Shown: in pieces, positions 35,408-44,360 of the stretch
Layout of the letters: every line of letters starts with the position of its first letter
Position numbering within the stretch: the first letter of the stretch is position 1
DNA from: Hypericibacter adhaerens
Lineage (GTDB): Bacteria; Pseudomonadota; Alphaproteobacteria; Dongiales; Dongiaceae
Reading direction: 5' to 3'
Length of the DNA: 64,000 bases
Assembly (NCBI RefSeq): GCF_008728835.1
Contig: NZ_CP042582.1
Span: 4,623,501 to 4,687,500 of the forward strand
Translations under genes and position numbers: made by a program
Notes under the pieces: generated by a model
Told to the model about the DNA's origin: nothing
The model's database searches: none
The model's input: the letters and a program-made list of their open reading frames with translations, nothing else

Positions 35408-36150
35408 CCGCCGACGCCATGCTCGACATCCGCAAGCTCAACAAGCGGTTCGGCGGGCTCGCCATCTTCTCCGACCTCAACCTCACGGTCGGCAAGGGCG
35501 AGCTGCGCTGCATCATCGGGCCCAACGGCGCCGGCAAGACCACGCTCTTCAATCTGATCACGGGCCGGCTGCGCTCGGATTCGGGCGAGATCCGCTTCGA
35601 GGACCGCGACATCTGCCGCCTGCCGGTGCATGAGATCACCCGGCTCGGCATCGGCCGCAAGTTCCAGGCGCCCTCCGTGTTCGAGGAGATGACGGTCTGG
35701 GACAACCTGATCGTCGCCGGCACCGGCCATCGCCGGGCCCGCCGGCTCTTCACCACCCGGCTCGAATCCGATCTCGCCGAGCGGGCCGAGCGCGTGCTGG
35801 ACAGCGTGCGCCTCGCCCCTCGCCGCGACGAGCTGGCGGGCAGCCTGTCGCACGGGCAGAAGCAATGGCTGGAGATCGGGATCGTGATGCTGAACGACCC
35901 GCGCCTCGTGCTGCTGGACGAGCCCACGGCCGGCATGACCGTGGCCGAGACCGCCGAGACCGCCGACCTGATCCAGGAGGTCTTCAAGGACCGCACCGCC
36001 ATCATCATCGAGCACGACATCAGCTTCGTGCGCCGGCTCGACAGCCGCGTCACCGTGCTCAACCGCGGCGGCGTCATGAAGGAAGGCAGCTTCGAGGAAG
36101 TCGCCGCCGACGCCGCCGTGCGCAAGGCCTATCTGGGCGAGGAGGCCTGA
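35404..36150 (+). CDS. ABC ATP-binding protein (LivG/UrtD-like)
   Basis: This 248-residue ATPase has Walker A GPNGAGKTT, the Q-loop region RKFQAPSVFEEMTV, signature LSHGQKQWLEIG and Walker B LVLLDEPTAGMT. The signature LSHGQKQW and the RKFQAPSVFE segment are characteristic of the urea-importer ATPase UrtD, which supports the urea/amide assignment over leucine. It overlaps the genes on both sides by one to four bases. Confidence 0.9.
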   Translation: MTADAMLDIRKLNKRFGGLAIFSDLNLTVGKGELRCIIGPNGAGKTTLFNLITGRLRSDSGEIRFEDRDICRLPVHEITRLGIGRKFQAPSVFEEMTVWDNLIVAGTGHRRARRLFTTRLESDLAERAERVLDSVRLAPRRDELAGSLSHGQKQWLEIGIVMLNDPRLVLLDEPTAGMTVAETAETADLIQEVFKDRTAIIIEHDISFVRRLDSRVTVLNRGGVMKEGSFEEVAADAAVRKAYLGEEA

Positions 36151-36890
36151 TGCTGCTCGAGCTCGACCAGGTCGAGGTCGCCTATGGCCAGAGCCTGATC
36201 TGCCAGGGGGTGAGCCTCGCCGTCGACCGCCAGGAGGTGGTCTGCCTGCTCGGCCGCAACGGCGTGGGCAAGACCACGCTGATGCGCAGCCTGATGGGGA
36301 TCCTGCCCAACCGCGCCGGCCGCATCCTGTTCGACGGCCAGGACGTCAGCGGCCTGCCGAGCCATGAACGCGCCCGCCGCGGCATGGCCTATGTGCCCCA
36401 GGGCCGCCTGGTCTTCCCGCAGCTGACCGTGGCCGAGAACCTGCGCAGCGGGACGCTGATCGGCGGCACGGGCGGCGGCCGGAGCGGCTTCGGCCCGGTG
36501 GACGACAGCGTCTTCGGTTATTTCCCGATCTTGCGGGAACGGCTGGGCCAGCGCGCGGGCACGCTCAGCGGCGGCGAGCAGCAGATGCTGGCGCTGGGCC
36601 GGGCGCTGGCGGCCCAGCCCCGGCTCCTGCTGCTGGACGAGCCGTCGGAGGGCATCCAGCCCTCGATCGTCCAGCAGATCCGCGACCTCATCGCCCGTAT
36701 CGCCCGGGAGCGGAACCTGGCGGTGCTGCTGGTCGAGCAGAACCTCAAGTTCGCGACCGGCGCCTCGACCCGCGGCTATGTCATGGACAAGGGCCGGATC
36801 GTCGCGGCAGGCAGCGTCGCCGAGCTTGCCAAGGACGCGGTGGTCTCGCAGCATCTGACCTTCGTCGAAGAGCGGCGCCAGACGGCCTGA
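36150..36890 (+). CDS. ABC ATP-binding protein (LivF/UrtE-like)
   Basis: This 246-residue second ATPase of the importer has Walker A GRNGVGKTT, signature LSGGEQQMLALGRAL and Walker B LLLLDEPSEGIQPS. GRNGVGKTTLM and DEPSEGIQPSIVQQI match the UrtE pattern well. The ATG shares one base with the stop of the preceding ATPase gene (TGATG). An SDR gene follows after 16 bases and is probably in the same transcript. Confidence 0.9.
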   Translation: MLLELDQVEVAYGQSLICQGVSLAVDRQEVVCLLGRNGVGKTTLMRSLMGILPNRAGRILFDGQDVSGLPSHERARRGMAYVPQGRLVFPQLTVAENLRSGTLIGGTGGGRSGFGPVDDSVFGYFPILRERLGQRAGTLSGGEQQMLALGRALAAQPRLLLLDEPSEGIQPSIVQQIRDLIARIARERNLAVLLVEQNLKFATGASTRGYVMDKGRIVAAGSVAELAKDAVVSQHLTFVEERRQTA

Positions 36891-36906
36891 CCCCGGAGCG
36901 GTTCCC

Positions 36907-37734
36907 ATGAAGCATGTTCTGATCACCGGCTGTTCCTCCGGCCTGGGGGAGGCGGCCGTTTTGCGGCTGGCCAAGGCCGGCTACCGCGTCACCGGCACCG
37001 TCCGGCGCCAGACCGACGCCGACCGGCTGGCGGCCGCGGCCGGGCCCGATGCGAGCTGGATCCTGATGGAGGTGACCGACGACCGCTCGGTGCGCGACGG
37101 GCTGGGCGGGCTGATCGAGCGGCGCGGCGCGCCCGACGTGCTGGTCAACAATGTCGGCGTGCCCTGCCTGGGCTCGATGGAGGAGCTGCGCATCCCGGAT
37201 TTCCGCGCCGCCCTCGAGACCAACGTGATCGGGGCGCTCAGGGTCTATCAGGCGGTGGCGCCCGCCATGCGCCGGCGCGGCTCGGGCCAGATCGTCAATC
37301 TCAGCTCCTCGATCGGCAAGGCGGCGCTCCCGATCTATGGCGGCTATTGCGCCACCAAGTTCGCGCTCGAGGCCATGAGCGAGGCGATGCGCTACGAGCT
37401 GGCGCCCTTCGGCGTGGCCGTGAACATCCTCGAGCCCGGCATCATCGCGACCGCCTTCCGCAACAAGAAGCAGGCGCAGCGCAACGACCGCATCCCGGCC
37501 AACTCCCCCTATGGCAACCGGCTGGACAACCCCGCGCCGCCCGACCTGATGCAGCGGATCAGCACGCCCGAGGAGGTGGCGGCCGCCCTGCAGCAGCTCA
37601 TCGAGACGCCCCAGGGCGAATTCCGCCGCGTCTGCGGCCGCGATGCCGAGGCCTTCCTCGAGGCGCGCCGGAAGCTCGATGACGGCGCCTTCGAGCGCCA
37701 CCTCACCGGCAAGGGCTACGCCGCGATCCTTTGA
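36907..37734 (+). CDS. Short-chain dehydrogenase/reductase
   Basis: This 275-residue SDR has GCSSGLG as cofactor motif (residues 8-14), NNVG, the catalytic Ser in NLSSSIGKAA and YCATKFALEAMSE with the YxxxK pair. The GCSSGLG variant and a length of about 275 are typical of retinol/steroid-dehydrogenase-like SDRs. It is the last gene of the rightward hydrolase-importer series, so it may oxidise a product of the imported compound. It ends 12 bases from the convergent amidohydrolase gene. Confidence 0.85.
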   Translation: MKHVLITGCSSGLGEAAVLRLAKAGYRVTGTVRRQTDADRLAAAAGPDASWILMEVTDDRSVRDGLGGLIERRGAPDVLVNNVGVPCLGSMEELRIPDFRAALETNVIGALRVYQAVAPAMRRRGSGQIVNLSSSIGKAALPIYGGYCATKFALEAMSEAMRYELAPFGVAVNILEPGIIATAFRNKKQAQRNDRIPANSPYGNRLDNPAPPDLMQRISTPEEVAAALQQLIETPQGEFRRVCGRDAEAFLEARRKLDDGAFERHLTGKGYAAIL

Positions 37735-37746
37735 CCGGGATTTCGC

Positions 37747-39027
37747 CTATTCGGCGACGGCCGCGTGGCGATGGCTCTGCGGCGGGGGCGGCGCCTTGTG
37801 ATATTGGCCGTCCTTCATGATCATGAGGATGCGGTCGCGATCGAGGAACAGCGCGAGATTCGACAGGGGATCGCCGTCGACCATGATCAGGTCGGCGAGA
37901 TATCCCGGCTTGACCCGCCCCAGCTTCTCGACCCCATAGGCCTCGCCGCCATAGGCCGTGGCGGCGCGCAAGGCCTCCCAGGGCGCATAGCCGAAATAAT
38001 TCACCATATGCTGCAGGTCGCGCGCGTCGGTGCCGAGCGGGATCATCTTGAAGCCGTAATCGCCGAAGGGCAGCACCTTGATGCCGGCTTCCCGCATCTT
38101 GGTCATGTTCTCGATGGTGGCGTCGAACTCGCGCTTGTTGCCGATGCGCTCCGAGATCTCCTGGGTGATGCCCCAGGGCTCGCCTTCGAAATGCATGTTG
38201 TAGCGCAGCCCGAAGGCCGGCGTGACGTAGTGCTTGTCCTTGACCTTCTCCAGCGCCTCGATCGTGCGATCGGTCACGAAGGTCGCGTGATAGATGAACT
38301 CGACCCCGTACTGGATGCATTGCGCGACCGAGCTGTCGGCATGGGCGTGGGCGGCGAGCCTACGACCCAGATTGGTCGTCGTCTCGCAGATGGCGCGCAC
38401 CTCCTCCTCCGTCATCGGATTGGTGATCGAGCCGACCTTGGGATAGCAGAAGGAATCGCCGGAATTGTTGAACTTGATCAGGTCCACGCCCTCGCGGACC
38501 ATGGCGCGCACGATCTGGCGGAAGCCGTCGGGGCTGTCGGCCACGAGGCCGTTGGCGGGGATCTGCCGGCCCCACATATTGCCGTCGGCAAGGCCGCCCG
38601 AGACGGTGAGCTCGGGCGAGGTGGCGAGCATCCGGGGGCCCGGGATGCGGCCGGCATTGATCTCGTTGCGCAGCACGATGTCGAGGCGCGGCTTGGCGGC
38701 GGCCCCGCTGACGATGGCGGTGAAGCCGTAATCGAGCGCGGTCCTGGCGTTGTAGGACGCCTCCATCATGTTCTCTTCGATCGGCATGCGGCCGATCTCC
38801 TCCAGCGTCGTCACCGCCGGATAGCTCAGATGGCCGTGGGTGTTGACGAAGCCCGGCATCAGGGTGGCGCCACCGCCGTCGACCACGCTCTTGCCGTCGC
38901 GCGAGAGCCGCTCGCCGCCCTTGGCGACGGCATGGATGCGGTTGCCCTGGATCTCGACCTCGCCCGGCTGGAGGCGGTCGCTCACCCCGTCGAAGATGCG
39001 GACATTCGTGAAGACGGTGTTCTGCAT
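37747..39027 (-). CDS. Amidohydrolase-superfamily enzyme (imidazolonepropionase/prolidase-like)
   Basis: This 426-residue metal-dependent hydrolase has the N-terminal metal motif NTHGHLSYP, a second His cluster AAHAHADSSV followed by EFIYHATFV, and the C-terminal VDGDPLSNLALF typical of the family. Known relatives hydrolyse cyclic amides, prolyl dipeptides or organophosphates. Next to a urea/amide-type importer and an aldehyde dehydrogenase, it probably opens a C-N bond in the same pathway (inference). The ATG at 39027 follows GGGAGGAGAG; an earlier in-frame ATG adds an arginine-rich stretch of no homology. Confidence 0.83.
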   Translation of the reverse strand: MQNTVFTNVRIFDGVSDRLQPGEVEIQGNRIHAVAKGGERLSRDGKSVVDGGGATLMPGFVNTHGHLSYPAVTTLEEIGRMPIEENMMEASYNARTALDYGFTAIVSGAAAKPRLDIVLRNEINAGRIPGPRMLATSPELTVSGGLADGNMWGRQIPANGLVADSPDGFRQIVRAMVREGVDLIKFNNSGDSFCYPKVGSITNPMTEEEVRAICETTTNLGRRLAAHAHADSSVAQCIQYGVEFIYHATFVTDRTIEALEKVKDKHYVTPAFGLRYNMHFEGEPWGITQEISERIGNKREFDATIENMTKMREAGIKVLPFGDYGFKMIPLGTDARDLQHMVNYFGYAPWEALRAATAYGGEAYGVEKLGRVKPGYLADLIMVDGDPLSNLALFLDRDRILMIMKDGQYHKAPPPPQSHRHAAVAE

Positions 39028-39083
39028 GGCGTCTCTCCTCCCGGCCCTGCCGGATCTCCGCCCGACCTGTCCCAAGCCTAGCA

Positions 39084-39103
39084 CCCGCGGGCTCGTCCGC
39101 GGG
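39084..39103 (-). terminator. Small GC hairpin between aldehyde dehydrogenase and amidohydrolase genes
   Basis: CCCGCGG (39084-39090) and CCGCGGG (39097-39103) form a 7-base stem with a 6-base loop, just after the aldehyde dehydrogenase stop on the minus strand. No T-run follows, so it may only attenuate transcription into the amidohydrolase gene. Confidence 0.3.
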
Positions 39104-39117
39104 AGCCCCCTCCGGCA

Positions 39118-40608
39118 TCAGTTGTAGTTCACCACCAGGAACTTGATGTCGGTCATCTCTTCCATCGCGAAGCGGGTGCCCTCGCGCCCGAAGCCCGATT
39201 CCTTCCAGCCGCCGAAGGGCATGTTGTCGATGCGATAGATCGGCACGTCGTTGATCATGAGCCCGCCTACGTCCCAATCCTCCAGCGCCCTCAGCGCCGC
39301 GCGGAGATCGTTGGTGAAGAGGCCGCCCTGGAGGCCGTAGCGGCTGTCATTGGCCTTGCGCACGCCCTCCTCGATCGAATCGATCGGGTTCAAGGTCATC
39401 ACCGGCCCGAAGATCTCCTCGCATTCGACCAGCATGTCGGGCTTGGTGCCTTCGATGACGGTGGGGGCGATGACATTGCCATGCCGCACGCCGCCGGCGA
39501 TGATCTTGGCTCCGCCGTCCCGCGCCGCCTTGATCCAGCTCTCGATCCGGTCGGCCGACCTGCTGTCGATCACGGGGCCGACATCCATCCCCTCCTCCAG
39601 CGGATTGCCGACCTTGCAGGAAGCGATCCGCTCCAGGAGCTTCTGCCGGAAGGCATCGTAGACGGAGCGCAGCACCATGATGCGCTGCACGCCGATGCAG
39701 TACTGACCGCCATAGACGATGCCGCCCCGCACGCAGCGCGCGGCGGCATAGCCCAGATCGGCATCGGCCGCGACGATGACGGCACCATTGCCGCCCAGCT
39801 CCAGCGCCACCTTCTTGCGGCCGGCGATCGATTTGATGTGCCAGCCGACCTTGGCGCTGCCGGTGAAGGTCACCATGGCGAAGCGCTCGTCCTTGACCAT
39901 GGTCTCGGCCAGCGCCACCGGGCAATGCACGACCGAGACGGCACCCTTGGGCAGGCCCGCCTCCTCCAGCGCCTCCACCAGCTTCAGCGAGGTCAGCGGC
40001 GTCTGGGGCGCGGGCTTGATCACCACGCTGTTCCCCACCGCGAGCGCCGGCGCCACCTTGTGCACCACGAGGTTGAGCGGGAAGTTGAAGGGAGCGATCG
40101 CCAGGATCGGCCCGATCGGAAAACGGCGGGCGAGGCCGAGGCGCCGGCGCAGGCCCGCCAGCTGCTCGAGATCGGCCTTGGCGAGGTCGAGGGCGCCGCC
40201 GTCGCTGCGGGTGCCCTGATACTCGAACACGCCGCCATCCATATCCAGCGGCACCTCGCTGCCGGCGAAGGCACGCGCCTCCGCGGCCGCGTTGCGCAGG
40301 TTGAAGACCGCGCGCGAGACCTCGCCGCGCGCGTCGAAGAGCGGCTTGCCCGCTTCCTGGGCGATCAACCGGGCCAACTCCTCCTTGCGGTTGCCGATGA
40401 TCACGGCGGTACGCTCGAGGATGTCGGAGCGCACGAACCGCGGCAGCCGGCGCATCACCTGGAAGCTCTTCTCGGCCTGGACGATCGCCGCCTCGATCTG
40501 GATCTCGTTGGCGACGGGCATCTGCCCGACCTCACTGCCGTCGAAGGGCGAACGGATGCTCTCGACGGGCGTCCCTTTGCGGGCGTCTGGGGCGCGATGC
40601 TGGTTCAT
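39118..40608 (-). CDS. Aldehyde dehydrogenase (NAD(P)-dependent)
   Basis: This 496-residue ALDH-superfamily enzyme oxidises an aldehyde to an acid. It has the cofactor region FPLNLVVHKVAPALAVGNSVVIKP, the general base in LELGGNGAVI near residue 270, the nucleophile Cys304 in GGQYCIGVQR, and ECEEIFGPVMTL. The sequence is of the succinate-semialdehyde/lactaldehyde/SSDH-like broad group, so the substrate cannot be fixed. It has its own 234-base upstream gap after the LysR gene and precedes the amidohydrolase gene by 90 bases; both are probably cotranscribed. Confidence 0.88.
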   Translation of the reverse strand: MNQHRAPDARKGTPVESIRSPFDGSEVGQMPVANEIQIEAAIVQAEKSFQVMRRLPRFVRSDILERTAVIIGNRKEELARLIAQEAGKPLFDARGEVSRAVFNLRNAAAEARAFAGSEVPLDMDGGVFEYQGTRSDGGALDLAKADLEQLAGLRRRLGLARRFPIGPILAIAPFNFPLNLVVHKVAPALAVGNSVVIKPAPQTPLTSLKLVEALEEAGLPKGAVSVVHCPVALAETMVKDERFAMVTFTGSAKVGWHIKSIAGRKKVALELGGNGAVIVAADADLGYAAARCVRGGIVYGGQYCIGVQRIMVLRSVYDAFRQKLLERIASCKVGNPLEEGMDVGPVIDSRSADRIESWIKAARDGGAKIIAGGVRHGNVIAPTVIEGTKPDMLVECEEIFGPVMTLNPIDSIEEGVRKANDSRYGLQGGLFTNDLRAALRALEDWDVGGLMINDVPIYRIDNMPFGGWKESGFGREGTRFAMEEMTDIKFLVVNYN

Positions 40609-40842
40609 GGATCTGGCTTGGGTCCCGTGGCTGGGCGAAAGGAATGGGGGACCGGGGCAGGAATGAAGCGACTACCCGGACAGTCGGGACTTCAGGCAGC
40701 CGCCGTTCGGGACTATCCCGCGCCGATCCCCCTGCCGGAAACCCTAGGGCTGCCTCCGGTGATGCCACAAGCGCAATTTCCAGAATGTGGCGTTGCCGAA
40801 ATGAGAACGGTCGCCAGCCTCCCGACGGCGCCGGCCCCTCGG

Positions 40843-41742
40843 CTATTTGAGAAGCCGCAGCGCCTTCTTCAGCTCGTCGAGGAACTCCTCGGCCGGGATC
40901 GGCAGCTGGCGGCCCTTATGCACGATGATCTCGGCATTGGCGTTGCGGGCCGGATGATCGGCCAGCGGCACCGCCGCGATACGCTCGTTCCTGATCTCGC
41001 CTTTGATGGCGAAGAAGGGCAGGAACGCCACGCCGAGGCCGAGCCGTGCGAAGCTCACCAGCATCTGGATCGAATCCGTGGTCAGCACGGGCTCGATGCG
41101 GAGCTGCGCCGATTGCTGGATCTGGTCCACCAGCTGGCGGATGCCGAAGGAGGTGTCGGGCAAGGCGATCGGGTAGGCCTTCAGCTCCGACAGCTTGACC
41201 TGCTTCTTGCCGGCGATCGCATGGTCCGGCGCCACCGCCGCATAGAGCCGCTGCGGCTGGGTGGCGACCGCCTCGACATCGGGATGATAGGGCGCGTTGA
41301 AGGCGAGCCCCAGATCCGCATCGTCGTTGAGGATGGTGTCGACCACGCCCTGGCTGCCGCGCGTCAGCAGCGTCACGCTGACCGCGGGATAGCGGCGCCG
41401 GAAATCGCGGATCACCTGCGGCAGGATGTCGATGAGCCCGGCCTCGACGGTGCAGATCTTGACCGTGCCGCGCCGCAGCGCCCGCAGATCGTCGATCTCG
41501 GAGCGGATGCGATCGAGATTGAGCATGGTCTGCTGCGCGTATTTCGCCAGGATCTGCCCGGCATCGGTCAGCCGCACGCCGCGCGGATGGCGGTCGAACA
41601 GCGGCACGCCCAGCTCTTCCTCGAGATTCTTGATCTGCCGGCTGACGGCCGACTGCGCCACATGCAGCGATTCCGCGGCCTTGCGGATCGAGCGGGTCTG
41701 GGCGACGGCGTAGAAATAGCGGAGATGGCTGAGATGGAACAA
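40843..41742 (-). CDS. LysR-family transcriptional regulator, TTG start
   Basis: This 299-residue regulator has an N-terminal helix-turn-helix (SIRKAAESLHVAQSAVSRQIKNLEEELG, about residues 17-45) and a LysR effector domain (LITRG-like TLLTRGSQGVVDTIL, DADLGLAF). The only start fitting the family's MFHLSHLRYF opening is a TTG at 41742; no strong ribosome site precedes it. It is upstream of, and on the same strand as, the aldehyde dehydrogenase gene, so it probably controls the 234-base region in front of that gene. The effector is unknown. Confidence 0.87.
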   Translation of the reverse strand: MFHLSHLRYFYAVAQTRSIRKAAESLHVAQSAVSRQIKNLEEELGVPLFDRHPRGVRLTDAGQILAKYAQQTMLNLDRIRSEIDDLRALRRGTVKICTVEAGLIDILPQVIRDFRRRYPAVSVTLLTRGSQGVVDTILNDDADLGLAFNAPYHPDVEAVATQPQRLYAAVAPDHAIAGKKQVKLSELKAYPIALPDTSFGIRQLVDQIQQSAQLRIEPVLTTDSIQMLVSFARLGLGVAFLPFFAIKGEIRNERIAAVPLADHPARNANAEIIVHKGRQLPIPAEEFLDELKKALRLLK

Positions 41743-41830
41743 GGATGGGCCGTAACGTTGCCGGAGAGGCGATAATCCTGCCCTGCACCTTAGCCGGGAA
41801 CCTGTCTTCCGGCCAACCGGCCTGGGGCGA

Positions 41831-42847
41831 TTATCCGAACCGGCGCAGATAATCCTGTGCCAGACGGCAGGTTCCGGCCGCGAATCCGGCGCCGAGACTT
41901 TGCGCGAACTCGAGATGCTGCCGCGTGCCCAGCCAGGCGAGCTCGAGCATGCGGCGAAACATGACGAAGGTCGGAATCTCGTCCACGATCTCGCGTTGCA
42001 GCGGCATGACCTTGCGATAACCCTTGAGCCAGGAGGCGATCAGCGGCGGAACGATCGGCTCCTCCTCCAGGAAGGAGAGCGCCGTGGCGAGGTCGTAGAT
42101 GTACCAGCTGAAGCCGCAATCGTCGAAATCGATCACCTTGCTGGTATCGTTCTCCACCAGGATGTTGGCCAGGCGCATATCGGCATGGATCAGGCCGAAC
42201 ACCTCGCGCGCCGTGCCGATGCGATCGAGCCGGCGCTTGAGGACACCCGCCAGCCGCGACAGCAGCTTCAGCGCGTCCCCATCGACGCCCATGCCCTCTT
42301 GCCACCGGCCCCAGAGCGGATGCGCGCCCAGCGAGGCGTCGAAATCCCAGGCGTGGCGGGAAAAAATCCGGGGCACTGTCCAGGCTCGGGCGTGGCGATG
42401 CATCCGCGCCGTGATCTCGCCCAGCCTCTCGAAACCCTCGACCAGCGTGTCCGGCGGCGGTTCGCTGCCGGTGAGAAAGGTAAACATGACCGCGTGGCGG
42501 GGCTTGTCGAGATCGGGTGCCGTCAGAAGCTGCACCAGAGTTCCGTCCTTGGCGGGAATCGGCTCGGGCGCGATGACGTCCGCGTCGTGGCGGAGCGCCT
42601 GCATCCACATCAGCTCGGACGCGATCGAGGGCGCCGTGTGGTAGGCCAGGTTCTGCGAATGGACCCGCAGCACGGCGGGCTCCGGGCGTGCCGGGTCACG
42701 CACCAGGAACATGGTGTTTTCCGACTGATGCAGCAGGGAGGCGCGCGCCTGCTCGGAAAAATCGTAACGTGCGATCAGCCCCTGCGCCTCGCGCTCGAGA
42801 GCGTTGTAGAGCGGCCGGGGCAGTCCTGATGAATCCGGATCCATCAT
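41831..42847 (-). CDS. Small-molecule kinase of the aminoglycoside/choline phosphotransferase family
   Basis: This 338-residue protein has the APH-family catalytic loop LIHADMRLANIL, with His221 and Asp223, and the metal motif VIDFDDCG near residue 240. The family phosphorylates hydroxyl groups of small amines, including choline, ethanolamine, homoserine, hydroxylysine and aminoglycosides. It starts 12 bases after the last importer ATPase gene, so it is the sixth gene of that operon. The product probably phosphorylates the imported compound. A resistance role is unlikely in this context. AAAGGG precedes the ATG by about seven bases. Confidence 0.82.
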   Translation of the reverse strand: MMDPDSSGLPRPLYNALEREAQGLIARYDFSEQARASLLHQSENTMFLVRDPARPEPAVLRVHSQNLAYHTAPSIASELMWMQALRHDADVIAPEPIPAKDGTLVQLLTAPDLDKPRHAVMFTFLTGSEPPPDTLVEGFERLGEITARMHRHARAWTVPRIFSRHAWDFDASLGAHPLWGRWQEGMGVDGDALKLLSRLAGVLKRRLDRIGTAREVFGLIHADMRLANILVENDTSKVIDFDDCGFSWYIYDLATALSFLEEEPIVPPLIASWLKGYRKVMPLQREIVDEIPTFVMFRRMLELAWLGTRQHLEFAQSLGAGFAAGTCRLAQDYLRRFG

Positions 42848-42859
42848 TGAACGCCCTTT

Positions 42860-43579
42860 CTACGACGAGGCCGGCGCGAGACCGAGATAGGCGGTCCGCA
42901 CGCTGGGATCGTCGAGAAGCTCGCGGCCCTTGCCCTCGAGCACGATCCGGCCGCGGTCGAGCACGTAAGCGTGGTCCGCCAGCCGGAGCGCCATACGGGC
43001 GTTTTGCTCGACCAGGATGATGGTACGCCCAGCGGCCCGCAGCTCGTTCAGGACCCGTACGATCTCCTGGCACATCACGGGCGACAGCCCGAGCGAAGGC
43101 TCGTCCAGCACCAGGAGCTTGGGATTGCCCATCAAGGCGCGGCCGATAGCCAGCATCTGCTGCTCGCCTCCGCTCATCGAACCTGCGAGCTGGCGCTGCC
43201 GACGACGAAGGATGGGGAAACGCTCGAACACCGCTTCGAGATTGCGCGCCAACGAGGCCCTATCGCGGTTGAGATAGCCGCCCATCTCGAGATTTTCCAG
43301 CACCGTCATGAATGGGAAGATCTCGCGACCCTCGGGCACGTGAGCAAGGCCGAGGCCGGCGATATGGTGGGCTGCCAGGCCCTCGATCGCCTTGCCCTCC
43401 AACCGCACGGAGCCGGAGCGCAGCTGCTTCAACCCGGTGAGGGTACGCAGGGTCGTGGTCTTGCCGGCGCCATTGGCCCCGATCAGGCTGACGATCTCGC
43501 CGGCGCGGACATCGAAGGAGATGCCGCGCACGACCGCGGTCTTATCGTAGTCAGCGACGAGATCACGCACCTCAAGCAT
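42860..43579 (-). CDS. Branched-chain-type ABC ATP-binding protein (LivF-like)
   Basis: This 239-residue ATPase has Walker A GANGAGKTT, signature MSGGEQQMLAIGRAL and Walker B LLVLDEPSLGLSP. VLNELRAAGRTIILVEQNARMAL is the usual LivF ending of the core. The gene overlaps the LivG-like gene by eight bases and precedes the kinase gene by 12. It forms the fifth gene of the operon that begins at the binding-protein gene (47660). Confidence 0.9.
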   Translation of the reverse strand: MLEVRDLVADYDKTAVVRGISFDVRAGEIVSLIGANGAGKTTTLRTLTGLKQLRSGSVRLEGKAIEGLAAHHIAGLGLAHVPEGREIFPFMTVLENLEMGGYLNRDRASLARNLEAVFERFPILRRRQRQLAGSMSGGEQQMLAIGRALMGNPKLLVLDEPSLGLSPVMCQEIVRVLNELRAAGRTIILVEQNARMALRLADHAYVLDRGRIVLEGKGRELLDDPSVRTAYLGLAPASS

Positions 43580-44360
43580 GAGCCGCTACTCTCTGTGCGT
43601 CCTCGTCAAGACCGAGATAGGCCTCGATCACAGCCGGATTGGCGGCGATCTCGACCGGGCTGCCCTCGGCGAGCTTGCGGCCGAAATTGAGAACCGTGAT
43701 GCGCTCGCAGAGCCCCATCACCGTCTGCATGTCGTGCTCGACCAGCAGGACGGTGGCACCGAGCCGATCGCGTACGTCGCGGATCAGCTGCATCAACGTT
43801 TCCGATTCCGTGCGGTTCATGCCGGCAGCCGGCTCGTCCAGCATCAGCAGCCTGGGCTTGGCGGCGAGCGCGATGCCGATGCCGAGCGAGCGTTGATGGC
43901 CAAGCGGCAAGGTCTCCGCAGCCGCATCGCGGTAATCGGCCAGTCCGATAAAGGCGAGCGTTTCGTCCGCGGCCTCGAGATCGGCCGGGCTGAAACGGCG
44001 ATGGGGGCCGAAGAGCGAGCCCAGTACCGTCGGCCGCGCCAGCAGGTGCGTTCCCAGCAGCAGGTTTTCGATCACCGTGAAATGGTGGAACACGGCGCTG
44101 CGCTGGAAGGTCCGCACCATGCCGCAGCTCACCGTCCGGTGCGGCGGCAGCCCCGTGACGTCCGTCCCCTCGAACTCGACCCTGCCGGCGCTGACGGGCA
44201 GGGTTCCGCTGATCATCGAGAACAGCGTTGTCTTGCCGGCCCCGTTGGGGCCGATCAGACCATGGATGGCGCCCTTCTCGACCGCGAGATCCAGCGCATC
44301 GACCGCGACCAGGCCGCCGAAGCGCTTGGTGAGACCAGTGACGCTGAGCTGGGCGCTCAT
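43572..44360 (-). CDS. Branched-chain-type ABC ATP-binding protein (LivG-like)
   Basis: This 262-residue ATPase has Walker A GPNGAGKTT, the LivG-specific RTFQRSAVFHHFTVIENL, Walker B LLMLDEPAAGMN and ATVLLVEHDMQTVMGL. The signature region reads LPLGHQRSLGIG, close to the LPYGxQRRLEIA of LivG. Its start overlaps the LivM-like stop by four bases (ATGA) and its end overlaps the LivF-like gene, giving tight coupling. Confidence 0.9.
   Translation of the reverse strand: MSAQLSVTGLTKRFGGLVAVDALDLAVEKGAIHGLIGPNGAGKTTLFSMISGTLPVSAGRVEFEGTDVTGLPPHRTVSCGMVRTFQRSAVFHHFTVIENLLLGTHLLARPTVLGSLFGPHRRFSPADLEAADETLAFIGLADYRDAAAETLPLGHQRSLGIGIALAAKPRLLMLDEPAAGMNRTESETLMQLIRDVRDRLGATVLLVEHDMQTVMGLCERITVLNFGRKLAEGSPVEIAANPAVIEAYLGLDEDAQRVAAHA

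Noticed and set aside
41831..42847. Aminoglycoside resistance gene
   Set aside because: The kinase is of the APH family, but it is the last gene of an importer operon co-regulated with catabolic enzymes, so a metabolic kinase is much more likely.
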